From positions 1 through 64,000 of the forward strand of contig NZ_JARANV010000007.1 of the NCBI RefSeq assembly GCF_029889845.1: a stretch of DNA of 64,000 nucleotides, written 5' to 3'. This DNA comes from Halomonas sp. 25-S5. Lineage in GTDB: Bacteria > Pseudomonadota > Gammaproteobacteria > Pseudomonadales > Halomonadaceae. A program made the translations under genes and the position numbers. Shown piece by piece: positions 8,591 through 16,854 of this stretch (within the stretch, counting starts at the first letter, position 1; every line of letters begins with the position of its first letter). The notes below the pieces were generated by a model. It ran no database searches and was not told the origin of the DNA. It saw only the letters and a program-made list of their open reading frames with translations.

Positions 8591-10116
8591 TGGAGACCCT
8601 AGGTTTTTTGATCGACGGTTTCGGTGTAGCGCTGGCGCCACAGAATCTGATGTTCGCGCTGTTGGGCGCCTTCCTGGGTACCCTGATCGGTGCGCTGCCG
8701 GGCCTTGGGCCGGCCAACGGCGTGGCGATCCTGATTCCGTTGGCCTTCACCCTGGGGCTGCCTGCCGAGACCGCGATGATCATGCTCACCGCGGTCTATG
8801 CCGGCGCGATGTACGGCGGGCGGATCTCGTCGATCCTGCTCAATATTCCCGGCGACGAGCCGGCGATGATGACCTGCCTGGATGGCTATCCCATGGCCCA
8901 GCAGGGCAAGGCGGCCGAGGCGCTCGCGATCTCCGCCGTGGCCTCCTTCATCGGCAGCCTGGTGGCCACCATCGGGCTGATCCTGCTGGCGCCGCTGCTG
9001 GCGGATTTCGCCTTGACCTTCGGCCCCGCCGAGTACTTCGCACTCTTCCTGCTGGCCTTCGCCACCCTCGGCGGCATCACCGGCAAGAACCCCATGAAGA
9101 CGGTGGTGGCGGCCGCCATTGGCCTGATGATCGCCACCGTGGGCATCGACAACACCGGGGTGCAGCGCTACACCTTCGGCGTGCTCGAGCTCTACGAGGG
9201 GATCGACTTCATCATCGCCATCGTCGGCCTCTTCGCCATCTCCGAGCTGCTGTTCTTCATCGAGGAGAAGGCCGGCGGCGGCAAGGCGAAGATGATGGTC
9301 AACAAACTCACGCTTTCCTGGTCCGACATCCGCAACATCCTGCCGTCGAGCCTGCGTGGCGGGGTGCTGGGCTTCATCGCCGGCGTGCTGCCCGGCGCCG
9401 GGGCGTCGCTGGGCAGCTTCATCGGCTACACCCTGGAAAAGAAGATCGTGGGCAAGAAGGGCTATTTCGGAAAGGGCGACCCGCGCGGCGTGGCCGCTCC
9501 CGAGGCCGGCAACAACGGCGCCTCCAGCGGGGCCCTGGTGCCCATGCTGACGCTGGGCGTGCCGGGCAGCGGCACCACCGCGGTGCTGCTGGCGCTGCTG
9601 ATCTCGCTGAACATCACCCCGGGGCCCTTGATGTTCACCCAACACGCCGACGTGGTATGGGGCGTGATTGCCGCGCTGCTGATCGGCAACTTCCTGCTGC
9701 TGGTGCTCAACATCCCGCTGGTGGGCATCTTCGTCAAGCTGCTCTCGGTGCCGCCGATGTACCTGCTGCCGGTGGTGACCATGATCGCCTTCGTGGGCAT
9801 CTACTCGATCAGCAACACCACCTTCGATCTGTACTTCATGGTGGCCTTCGGCGTCGCCGGGTATCTGTTCCGCAAGCTGGAGATCCCGCTGGTGCCGGTG
9901 ATTCTCGGCCTGCTGCTGGGGCCGGAGATGGAGAAGAACCTGCGCCATGCCATGGACATCGGCGATGGCAACTGGATGGTGCTGTGGGACAGCGGCCTGG
10001 CCATCGGCCTGTGGGTGTTCGCCGGAATGGGGCTGATCCTGCCCTATATCGTCGGCCCGATCCTGCGCCGTCGGATGCGGGTCACCACCGGCACGGGCGG
10101 TCCGGAGGGCGACTGA
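8590..10116 (+). CDS. tctA: Tripartite tricarboxylate transporter, large permease
   Basis: This 508-residue integral membrane protein forms the ion-coupled translocation path for carboxylates. Family signatures are GALPGLGPANGVAILIPLAF near the start, YAGAMYGGRISSILLNIPGD, and the mirrored second half with GVLPGAGASLGSFIGYTLEK and LTLGVPGSGTTAVLLA. About twelve hydrophobic segments are present. It is the last gene of tctCBA, and a strong hairpin with a T-run follows. Sodium or proton coupling is known for the family but cannot be read directly here. Confidence 0.96.
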   Translation: METLGFLIDGFGVALAPQNLMFALLGAFLGTLIGALPGLGPANGVAILIPLAFTLGLPAETAMIMLTAVYAGAMYGGRISSILLNIPGDEPAMMTCLDGYPMAQQGKAAEALAISAVASFIGSLVATIGLILLAPLLADFALTFGPAEYFALFLLAFATLGGITGKNPMKTVVAAAIGLMIATVGIDNTGVQRYTFGVLELYEGIDFIIAIVGLFAISELLFFIEEKAGGGKAKMMVNKLTLSWSDIRNILPSSLRGGVLGFIAGVLPGAGASLGSFIGYTLEKKIVGKKGYFGKGDPRGVAAPEAGNNGASSGALVPMLTLGVPGSGTTAVLLALLISLNITPGPLMFTQHADVVWGVIAALLIGNFLLLVLNIPLVGIFVKLLSVPPMYLLPVVTMIAFVGIYSISNTTFDLYFMVAFGVAGYLFRKLEIPLVPVILGLLLGPEMEKNLRHAMDIGDGNWMVLWDSGLAIGLWVFAGMGLILPYIVGPILRRRMRVTTGTGGPEGD

Positions 10117-10142
10117 GCCTCGCGACCATCGCTACTGCCCAG

Positions 10143-10175
10143 CGGGGGCGTCGGCCGAGCCGGCGCCCCCGTTTT
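10143..10175 (+). terminator. Terminator of tctCBA
   Basis: An eight-base GC stem, CGGGGGCG paired with CGCCCCCG, is followed by GTTTTCTG. It begins 27 bases after the tctA stop and should end the operon transcript. Confidence 0.8.
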
Positions 10176-10201
10176 CTGTTTCGGCCGCCCTGCGTCACGA
10201 C

Positions 10202-10280
10202 GGTGCACTGCACCAGCGGCGAAGACGATCCTGGGGCAGGGCGGTTTCCTCCTTGCACCAGGATGTTGCCTTCTGGTGCA
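10202..10280 (+). promoter_or_regulatory. Candidate NtrC-type upstream sites
   Basis: The segment contains GGTGCACTGCACC at about 10202-10214, and TGCACCAG at 10254-10261 facing CTGGTGCA at 10273-10280. These are half-sites of the NtrC consensus TGCACC/GGTGCA. They lie 70-150 bases before a sigma-54 type promoter, the usual enhancer distance. The paired half-sites are further apart than the canonical spacing, so individual affinities are uncertain; the 10254-10280 pair could also fold as a hairpin. Confidence 0.55.
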
Positions 10281-10347
10281 TTTTCCCTTCCGGGACCCAG
10301 TGTCCAATTGACTGAATAGAAAGAAATAAACGGACATCTTGCCGATA

Positions 10348-10362
10348 TGGCACATCCCTTGC
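10348..10362 (+). promoter_or_regulatory. Sigma-54 promoter, relic of urt operon
   Basis: TGGCAC, five bases, then TTGC matches the -24/-12 consensus of sigma-54 promoters exactly, with GG and GC separated by ten bases. The NtrC-like half-sites upstream and the urtA fragment just downstream indicate a nitrogen-starvation promoter of a former urea ABC transporter operon. Confidence 0.7.
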
Positions 10363-10384
10363 TAAAGCAGTGAGAGGCATCTTG

Positions 10385-10492
10385 CGATGTTCTCCCTCGC
10401 TGGCCCAGCAAGACCCCATCAAGGTGGGCATCCTGCACTCGCTCTCCGGCACCATGGCGATCAGCGAGAACGGTGCTTCTGCCACCGCCTGA
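10385..10492 (+). pseudogene. urtA: Fragment of urea-binding protein gene urtA
   Basis: Reading in frame from about 10400 gives LAQQDPIKVGILHSLSGTMA followed by ISENGASATA and a stop. The part from DPIKVG through MAISE is the mature N-terminus of UrtA-type urea/short-chain amide binding proteins, and nothing of the remaining ~380 residues is present. There is no start codon or full signal sequence before it. The fragment sits directly downstream of the sigma-54 promoter, so it appears to be what remains after deletion of a urt operon. Confidence 0.72.
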
Positions 10493-10529
10493 CCTCATCC
10501 ATCCTTCGCCTGACCAAGGAGCCCGCCTC

Positions 10530-10748
10530 ATGAACGCTCGATTTTCGTCAACCATCCGTGCCGGACTCTCGGCAGCTGTCATGCTGCCGACCACTATGGC
10601 CCTGGCGCACACCGGACACGGTGCCCCCTCGGTGCATGCCCATACCGGCAGCCCGTCGATGCTGGTCGTGCTCGGGATCGTGACCCTGGGCGTGACCTCG
10701 GCCGGGTGCACTGCTTTTTGCAAGGCCTGTCGCTATGCTGGCCGTTAA
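10530..10748 (+). CDS. Small secreted or membrane peptide, HupE/UreJ-like N-terminus
   Basis: This frame encodes 72 residues and has a good ribosome site (AAGGAG, about ten bases before the ATG). It shows an N-terminal signal-like hydrophobic stretch ending MALAHTGHGA, a histidine-rich segment (HGAPSVHAHTG), a second hydrophobic segment (SMLVVLGIVTLGV) and three late cysteines. The AHTGHG junction resembles the mature start of HupE/UreJ nickel/cobalt permeases found in urease clusters, so it may be a shortened remnant of one. It may still be a functional small protein expressed from the relic promoter. The function is not established. Confidence 0.5.
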   Translation: MNARFSSTIRAGLSAAVMLPTTMALAHTGHGAPSVHAHTGSPSMLVVLGIVTLGVTSAGCTAFCKACRYAGR

Positions 10749-10786
10749 CGTCGCCCGATGGGGTGGCACGGCCGACTGAGGACGTC

Positions 10787-12256
10787 ATGCACGGTATACA
10801 CAAGCTGGGGCAGGGGAGGCGTCGAATGTGGCCATGGATCCTGATGGCGTTGCTGATGGCCTGGGCCAGCATGGCCGCCTGGCAGCGCTACAAGCCGTTG
10901 CCCGAGGGCGTGTCCCGGGCCTTCCCGGCACGCGCCGCCGCCGAGGTGCGCTTTCTCGCCGACGAGACCTGGTATGCCTCCTCGGGGGAGCGCCACACCC
11001 GGCGGCAGATCTTCGACGAGGTGCTGACGCTGATCGGCCAGGCCCGGCGCCTGGTGGTGCTCGACATGTTCCTCTTCAACGACTTCGCCGGGGCCGCCGA
11101 TGGCCAGGCATTCCGCCCGCTATCGGCGGAGGTCAGCGATGCCCTGATCGAGCAGAAGCGGCGTCACCCCGGCCTGGAGGCGGTGGTGATCACCGATCCG
11201 CTCAACACCCTCTACGGGGGACTGGAGCTCGACCATCTTCAGGCCCTGCGAGATGCCGGCGTGCGGGTGGTGATCACCGACCTGAATCGACTGCGGGCCT
11301 CCAACCCGCTCTGGTCCGGGGGCTGGCATCTGGGCCCGCGCTGGCTCGGCAACGGCAGCGATGGCGGCTGGCTGCCCAATGCCCTGGGGCCGGGGCGCGT
11401 GCCGCTGCGCAGCTACCTGGCCTTGCTCAACTTCAATGCCAACCATCGCAAGACTCTGGTGGTAGACCATGGCGATGGCTGGGCGGGCCTGGTCACCTCC
11501 GCCAACCCCCACGACGCCAGCAGCCTGCACGGCAACGTGGCGTTGCGTTTCGAGGGGGCGGCGGCGCTGGACCTGCTGGCCTCCGAACGCCCGGTGGCGG
11601 GCTGGTCGGGGGTGAGCCTGGCCGGACCGGCGCCGCCCGACGTCGCGGCGGAGCCTCCCGAGAAGGCGAGACTGCAGGTGCTGACCGAGGGTGCGATCCG
11701 CGATGCGCTGCTGTCCGCCATCTCGGCCAGCGGCGAGGGGGATCGGCTGGACATCGCCGTCTTCTACCTGGCCCATCGGGAGGTGATCGCCGCGCTGGTG
11801 GTGGCCAACGCCCGAGGGGTGGCCCTTCGTGTGCTGCTCGATCCCAACCGCGATGCCTTCGGGCTGGAGAAGGGTGGGATCCCCAACCGGCCCGTGGCCC
11901 GCGAACTCCATGAGGCCGGCATCCCGGTGCGCTGGTGTGCTAGCCGGGGCGAGCAGTGCCACAGCAAACTGCTGCTGCGCCGTCCCGCCGAGGCCGGCGC
12001 CGAGGCGGAGATGATCCTCGGCTCGGCGAACTTCACACGGCGTAATCTGGACGACCTCAATCTGGAGACCAGCGTGCGCCTGACCGGGCCCGCCGAGATC
12101 CCGGCCCTGCGAGACGCCGCGGCCTTCTTCGAGCGCCGTTGGCAGTCGACCCCGCAGCACATCACCAGCGAGCCCTTCGAGGCTCACGACGACACCACGG
12201 CCTGGCAACGGCTGCGTTATCGCGTCATGGAAGCGACGGGGCTTTCAACGTTCTGA
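10787..12256 (+). CDS. Phospholipase D-like membrane protein
   Basis: The 489-residue protein has an N-terminal transmembrane anchor (MWPWILMALLMAWASMAA) followed by two PLD domains. The first catalytic motif is NHRKTLVVDH near residue 220 with later SANPHD. The second is CHSKLLLR near 392 with GSANFTRRNLDDLNLE. Both HxK pairs are present, so it is probably active as a phosphodiesterase or transphosphatidylase, like cardiolipin synthases. The start at 10787 is the most upstream likely one; 10826, after GGGGAGG, is an alternative. It is not a standard ClsA/B by sequence, so the substrate is open. Confidence 0.85.
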   Translation: MHGIHKLGQGRRRMWPWILMALLMAWASMAAWQRYKPLPEGVSRAFPARAAAEVRFLADETWYASSGERHTRRQIFDEVLTLIGQARRLVVLDMFLFNDFAGAADGQAFRPLSAEVSDALIEQKRRHPGLEAVVITDPLNTLYGGLELDHLQALRDAGVRVVITDLNRLRASNPLWSGGWHLGPRWLGNGSDGGWLPNALGPGRVPLRSYLALLNFNANHRKTLVVDHGDGWAGLVTSANPHDASSLHGNVALRFEGAAALDLLASERPVAGWSGVSLAGPAPPDVAAEPPEKARLQVLTEGAIRDALLSAISASGEGDRLDIAVFYLAHREVIAALVVANARGVALRVLLDPNRDAFGLEKGGIPNRPVARELHEAGIPVRWCASRGEQCHSKLLLRRPAEAGAEAEMILGSANFTRRNLDDLNLETSVRLTGPAEIPALRDAAAFFERRWQSTPQHITSEPFEAHDDTTAWQRLRYRVMEATGLSTF

Positions 12257-12309
12257 CGGCTGGTGGCTTCCCACCTTCTGAGTGTGAATGGCCCGCTGGG
12301 CTTGCATAG

Positions 12310-13239
12310 CTAGTCGACGTGGGTCACGGCCTGGCGGAGGGGGTCGACGTGCCAGGCCAGGCCGAGGCGGGCATTGCGCTCCAGCTCGGCGATCACCTGA
12401 GCCCCGAGCAGCAGGATGATGGCGCCCACCTCCAGGCTTAGCAGCACCACCACCAGGGTGGCCAGGGAGCCGTAGACCGCGTTGACCAGTGAGATATTGG
12501 CAAAGTAGAAGACCAGAAGCAGGCGCACGCCCTCCCATAGCAGGGCGGCGACGAAGCCACCCACCACGGCACGACGCAGGGCGATCGTTACCACTGGCAG
12601 GACCTTGTAGATGGCGCTGAACAACAGGAAGACGCCGAGGAAGCTGGTCAGGTTGAGCATCGGCCCGGAGAGGCCGGCCAGCGGCAGTTCGCGCTCGAAG
12701 AGGGCCACCCACAGGGCATTCATCGTGCTGACCAGGCTGACCAGCAGGGTCAGGGCGAGCAGGCCCGCCCCCAGGACCAGCATAAAGGCATAGGGTAGCA
12801 GCACCGAGACCCAAACACTGCGCCGGCGATGGTGCGTGTCCGGCGCGTGGAAGATGATCGCCAAGGCGTCCTCGAGCATGCGAAAGGCGAAGGAGCTGAA
12901 CAGCAGCAGCACGGGAAAGCCCAGGATGCCGATCACGTCCCGGGAGTCGAGGAGGGTGCGCACCGCATCGAGCAGGACCTCGGCATGGGCGGGCGCCAGG
13001 TGGCGTGCCTGGATGGTGAGCACCTCGAGCAGGTGCTGCTGGTCGACCACGCCGGCCAACAGCACCACCATCAGGGCGAACAGCGGCACGATGGAGAGCA
13101 GGATGTTATAACCCACGCCGCCTGCCAGCAGGATGCCGCGGTTGCGCAGGAACGCGCACAGCACGCGCCACAGGAAGTGCAGAATGCGCGGCAGCAGGGT
13201 GAGGATCAGGCGTCGGTAGCGAACGGGCGGTGATGTCAT
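12310..13239 (-). CDS. YihY/BrkB-family inner membrane protein
   Basis: This 309-residue protein belongs to the YihY/BrkB (UPF0761) family of inner-membrane proteins with six or so helices. Family features are the N-terminal LAGGVGYNILLSIVPLFALM, the central FPVLLLFSSFAFRMLEDALA and the late LWEGVRLLLVFYFANISLVN with AVYGSLATLVVVLLSLEVGA. The biochemical role of the family is not settled; despite older annotation it is not RNase BN. It is a single leftward gene between two rightward ones. Confidence 0.9.
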   Translation of the reverse strand: MTSPPVRYRRLILTLLPRILHFLWRVLCAFLRNRGILLAGGVGYNILLSIVPLFALMVVLLAGVVDQQHLLEVLTIQARHLAPAHAEVLLDAVRTLLDSRDVIGILGFPVLLLFSSFAFRMLEDALAIIFHAPDTHHRRRSVWVSVLLPYAFMLVLGAGLLALTLLVSLVSTMNALWVALFERELPLAGLSGPMLNLTSFLGVFLLFSAIYKVLPVVTIALRRAVVGGFVAALLWEGVRLLLVFYFANISLVNAVYGSLATLVVVLLSLEVGAIILLLGAQVIAELERNARLGLAWHVDPLRQAVTHVD

Positions 13240-13541
13240 TGGGGCTGCCGTGCGAGAGTGCTTGCGCCATCATAGGCGTATCCGGCCTCGCTCCGTCAAA
13301 CCCCGTTCCCGGTGATGCCCCACTCGATGGTCCTGAACACACGCGGAGAGAACCATGGATCCGGATTCCCAGCCCTGGCGCTCGCCCTCTACCTGATGGC
13401 GCTGGCGCACAGGCTGGAGTGATGCCGGCCAGCGTTCCGGTTGCCGCGTCATGGCAGCCATAGACGCTGCCGGATGGCATGTCGCCGCCGACCACCGCAT
13501 AATGCGCGCCTCGTCACACCCCGACACGACAGCGAGAAATC
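13240..13541. other. Intergenic region, no gene seen
   Basis: This roughly 300-base divergent region between yihY and the methyltransferase-fold gene contains only short frames without ribosome sites or family resemblance. It should hold promoters for both genes, but I could not single out convincing -35/-10 pairs. Confidence 0.4.
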
Positions 13542-14216
13542 ATGGCCAAATTCGAGGAGATCGGCACGGCGAGCATTCCCGGGCTGGGCGGCGAGCTGCG
13601 GTTGCTGCAGCGTAATGACGAGTTTTCGATCCGCATCGCCGGCAAGGCCGGAGAGCTGATGAACACTCGCCTGCACGGCTCGGAGGATGCCCTGGCCGAA
13701 CTAGCCTGCAAGCGACTCGCCGATCGCCCCGGGGTTCGTGTGCTGGTCGGCGGGCTGGGCATGGGCTTTACCTTGGCCGCGGCGCTGAAGGCGTTGGGTG
13801 AGGACGCCGAGGTCGTCGTCGCCGAGCTGGTGCCGGGGGTGTTGGACTGGAACCGGGGGCCGCTGGGTGATGCCGCCGGTCGTCCCCTCGACGATCCCCG
13901 TACCCGAATCAGCCTGGGCGACGTCGGCGAATTGTTGCGCCGCGACCCCGATGGCTTCGACGCCATCATGCTCGATGTGGACAATGGTCCCGAGGGGCTG
14001 ATGCGCCGAGAGAACGACTGGCTCTACTCGCCTCGGGGGCTTGCCGCGGCCCAGCAGGCGCTGCGACCCGAGGGTGTTCTGGCGGTCTGGTCGGCCGGTC
14101 AGGACCCGGCCTTCAGCGAGCGGTTGCGGCGAGTCGGGATGCTGGTCGAGGAGATCACGGTGCGTGCCCATCGCCCCGGCAAGGGGGCCAAGCACCGGAT
14201 CTGGCTGGCATACTGA
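13542..14216 (+). CDS. Spermidine synthase-like protein
   Basis: This 224-residue protein has the Rossmann-like fold of the spermidine synthase family. Supporting segments are VLVGGLGMGFTLAAAL (nucleotide loop), VVVAELVPGVLDWNRG, and FDAIMLDVDNGPEGL, which corresponds to the family's catalytic-acid region. It lacks the N-terminal beta-barrel of true SpeE and is shorter. It may be a SAM- or decarboxy-SAM-dependent aminopropyl or methyl transferase of unknown substrate. No polyamine genes are adjacent. Confidence 0.75.
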   Translation: MAKFEEIGTASIPGLGGELRLLQRNDEFSIRIAGKAGELMNTRLHGSEDALAELACKRLADRPGVRVLVGGLGMGFTLAAALKALGEDAEVVVAELVPGVLDWNRGPLGDAAGRPLDDPRTRISLGDVGELLRRDPDGFDAIMLDVDNGPEGLMRRENDWLYSPRGLAAAQQALRPEGVLAVWSAGQDPAFSERLRRVGMLVEEITVRAHRPGKGAKHRIWLAY

Positions 14217-14263
14217 GTCCCCTCACGCTTCATCACTCACTCTTCACCCCGAAAGGCCAAAGT

Positions 14264-14677
14264 ATGCTGGAACTCTCTCGCCAGGTGAGCATTCCCGACC
14301 ACGAGATCGAGATGCAGGCCGTGCGTGCCCAGGGGGCCGGCGGACAGAACGTCAACAAGGTTGCTACCGCCATCCATCTGCGCTTCGATATTCAAGCTTC
14401 CAGCCTGCCCGAGGGCTTCAAGGAGAAGCTTTTGGCGTTGGGTGACCAGCGCATTACCCGCGACGGGGTGGTGATCATCAAGGCCCAGAGCCACCGCACC
14501 CAGGAGCGTAATCGTGACGAGGCCCTGGCGCGGCTGAAGGCGCTGATCAAGAGCGTCATGTATGCACCGAAGAAGCGCATCGCGACCCGCCCCAGCAAGG
14601 GCGCCAAGCGGCGTCGGCTGGACAGCAAGAAGAAACGCGGCCGGCACAAGGCGTTGCGCGGCAAGGTCGAGACCTGA
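14264..14677 (+). CDS. arfB: Alternative ribosome-rescue factor ArfB
   Basis: ArfB enters stalled, non-stop ribosomes and hydrolyses the peptidyl-tRNA. The 137-residue protein has the release-factor GGQ motif in RAQGAGGQNVNKVATAIHLR near residues 23-42 and a basic C-terminal tail (KKRIATRPSKGAKRRRLDSK and following) that enters the empty mRNA channel. This combination and the length are diagnostic of ArfB (YaeJ) and separate it from RF1/RF2. The gene stands alone, 47 bases after the previous stop. Confidence 0.95.
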   Translation: MLELSRQVSIPDHEIEMQAVRAQGAGGQNVNKVATAIHLRFDIQASSLPEGFKEKLLALGDQRITRDGVVIIKAQSHRTQERNRDEALARLKALIKSVMYAPKKRIATRPSKGAKRRRLDSKKKRGRHKALRGKVET

Positions 14678-14799
14678 CGTTGACTGTGGCGTCGATGATC
14701 GGGTGGCGACTCCACACTGGGCGTGTATGCTGAAGGTCGTGACGACGAAGGCTGGCCATCCTTGGCCGGTGACATCCAACCACGCAGGGGGATACATCG

Positions 14800-15873
14800 A
14801 TGGCAGATACGTCGATGAGTGAGCTTTTCAAGGACAACCGCGTCAAGGGCCTGGCGGCCGTGGCGGTGGTTGCCATCATCTGGGCCCTGTTCGCCCAATC
14901 CAGCGTCAGTTCCAGCAACGAGGCCCGCGAGTCACTACAGACGCGACTCGAGAACGTCCAGGCCGAGAACGAGTCCTTGTCGGGGCGCGTCGAGGAGCTT
15001 CAGAATGCTGCCGGGAACATTGATGAACTGGCCGAGCAGCGCAGCGAGCTCGAGCAGCAACAGCAGGCCGCCGAGGCCGAACTGGAGCAAACCAAAGGCG
15101 AGGTTGCCACGGCTCGCACTCAGCTAGAAGAGGCCCAGGCCTCGGTAGAGACGGTGCAGGCCGACCTGGAAGCCCGCCAGAGTGAGCTCGAGGCTGCCGA
15201 GGAAGCCCTCGCGACCACTCGAGAGGAGCGTCAGCAGGCCGCTCAGGCCCGCGACGAGGCCCAGGCCTCGCGCCAGGAAGCCGAAGAGGCTCGTCAGGCC
15301 GCCGAAGAGGCACGCCAGCAAGCCGCAGAGGCCCGCCAACAGGCCGAGCAGGAGCGCAGCGACGCGGTTGCCGCTCGCGACGAGGCCCGTGCCGAACTCG
15401 AGGGCCTGCAGCAGGAGATCGCCTCGGCCGAGGAGAACCTGGCCGGCATCAACAAGCAGATTTCAGCCAGGCAGGAAGAGCGCGAGGCCCTTCGGCAGGA
15501 GATTAGCGAGCTCCAGGCCAGCCGCAGCGAGGCGAGCGAAGCGCTGGAGGCGACCCGCAGTGAGATGGAAGAGGCCAGGTCACAGGTCGACCAGGCTCGC
15601 GAGACGTTCAAGGACCTCGAGGTCGCCATCAAGGTCGGCCGTGAGGAAGTCGCCGAGATCGAGTCTCAGGTCGAGTCTCGCCAGACCCAGCTCGAGCGCC
15701 TGGAAGGCCAGCTCGAGACCTGGCGCAACGAGCTGTCCCGTCTGGAGAACAGCGTGCAGGGCAAGGTGGGGGACGACGCTGCCGCTCAACAACAGGCCGA
15801 TGCCCAAGCTGATGGCAATGACGGTGCTGCCCAGCAGGAATCCGAAGCCCAGGAAGACGGCAATACCGACTGA
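14800..15873 (+). CDS. Membrane-anchored long coiled-coil protein
   Basis: The product is a 357-residue protein with one N-terminal transmembrane helix (LAAVAVVAIIWALFA, about 17-31). About 280 residues of nearly unbroken coiled coil follow, very rich in Glu, Ala, Gln and Arg (for example EARQAAEEARQQAAEARQQA), with a Gln/Ala/Asp-rich acidic tail. It has no enzymatic motif that I recognise. The topology suggests a periplasmic or cytoplasmic spacer rod. GGGGG precedes the start at 14800; MSELFKD at 14815 is an alternative. The repetitive sequence blocks reliable family assignment; a cell-envelope structural role is a guess. Confidence 0.75.
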   Translation: MADTSMSELFKDNRVKGLAAVAVVAIIWALFAQSSVSSSNEARESLQTRLENVQAENESLSGRVEELQNAAGNIDELAEQRSELEQQQQAAEAELEQTKGEVATARTQLEEAQASVETVQADLEARQSELEAAEEALATTREERQQAAQARDEAQASRQEAEEARQAAEEARQQAAEARQQAEQERSDAVAARDEARAELEGLQQEIASAEENLAGINKQISARQEEREALRQEISELQASRSEASEALEATRSEMEEARSQVDQARETFKDLEVAIKVGREEVAEIESQVESRQTQLERLEGQLETWRNELSRLENSVQGKVGDDAAAQQQADAQADGNDGAAQQESEAQEDGNTD

Positions 15874-15901
15874 TCCCTTCGCGGAATGGTCTAGCATTCA
15901 C

Positions 15902-15926
15902 GACGGCGAGCCCCTGGCTCGCCGTC
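15902..15926. terminator. Hairpin after coiled-coil gene
   Basis: GACGGCGAGCC and GGCTCGCCGTC form a perfect eleven-base stem with a three-base loop 29 bases after the coiled-coil gene. There is no T-run, so it may act as an RNA-stabilising or weak terminating structure. Confidence 0.5.
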
Positions 15927-16022
15927 ACGCGTTGGCAGGCATTGCATGGCAGGGCGACCCGCCGGGTATACTGAGCCTTCGTGCCGCTTGCGTGGCAACC
16001 CCAATTACATAAGGAGCGAATC

Positions 16023-16826
16023 GTGATCGAAGGGGTCAAGCATATCGTCGCCGTGGCATCCGGCAAGGGCGGGGTAGGCAAGTCCACCGTCACCGTCAAC
16101 CTGGCACTGGCCATGGCCGCCGAAGGCTATCGGGTGGGCATCCTGGATGCCGACATCTACGGCCCCAGCCAGGCCCAGATGCTGGGGGTGGGCGAGGGCG
16201 TGCGTCCCCAGTCCGCGGGCGAGAATCGTTTCAAGCCGCTCGAGGCCCATGGCATCCAGGCCATGTCCATGGCCTTTCTGGTCGACATCCGCGAGCCCAT
16301 GGTCTGGCGCGGGCCCATGGTCGCCGGCGCCTTCCAGCAGATGCTCACCCAGACCGTCTGGGACGATCTCGACTATCTGTTCATCGACATGCCGCCGGGC
16401 ACCGGCGATATCCAGCTGACCCTGGCCCAGAAGGTGCCGGTGGACGGCGCGGTGATCGTCACCACACCCCAGGACATCGCCTTGCTGGACGCGCGCAAGG
16501 GCATCGAGATGTTCCGCAAGGTCAACGTGCCGGTGCTTGGGGTCGTGGAGAACATGAGCCTGCATATCTGCTCCCACTGCGGCCACAGCGAGCCGATCTT
16601 CGGCGAGGGCGGGGGCGAGCGCATCGCCCAGGAGTACGAGACTCAGGTGCTCGGTCGCTTGCCGCTGACCCTGTCGATCCGTGAACAGGTGGATGGCGGG
16701 CGGCCCACCGTGGTGGCCGAACCGGAGGGCGAGGTGACCGCCACCTTCCGCGACATGGCGCGCCAGGTCGCCGACCAGATCCGCGGCCAGGGCACCGAGG
16801 GACCGGAGATCTCCTTCAGCGAGTGA
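16023..16826 (+). CDS. apbC: Mrp/ApbC iron-sulfur cluster carrier ATPase
   Basis: The product is a P-loop ATPase that carries and delivers [4Fe-4S] clusters to apo-enzymes. The 267-residue protein has the deviant Walker A GKGGVGKST near residue 15, the DADIYGPSQ switch, DMPPGTGDIQLTL and the cluster-ligating CSHCGH near residue 180. I chose the GTG at 16023 because AAGGAG lies six bases before it; an upstream ATG at 15981 gives an unlikely extension and no ribosome site. It lacks the N-terminal FeS-assembly domain found in many Mrp proteins, so it is the short form. Confidence 0.93.
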   Translation: MIEGVKHIVAVASGKGGVGKSTVTVNLALAMAAEGYRVGILDADIYGPSQAQMLGVGEGVRPQSAGENRFKPLEAHGIQAMSMAFLVDIREPMVWRGPMVAGAFQQMLTQTVWDDLDYLFIDMPPGTGDIQLTLAQKVPVDGAVIVTTPQDIALLDARKGIEMFRKVNVPVLGVVENMSLHICSHCGHSEPIFGEGGGERIAQEYETQVLGRLPLTLSIREQVDGGRPTVVAEPEGEVTATFRDMARQVADQIRGQGTEGPEISFSE

Positions 16827-16854
16827 GATGCCAGGCCATTCTGTTACGCACAGC

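Noticed and set aside
8599-9948. Long antisense frame over tctA (449 residues)
   Set aside because: It is a shadow of tctA on a GC-rich strand, has biased His/Gln/Arg composition and no family resemblance.
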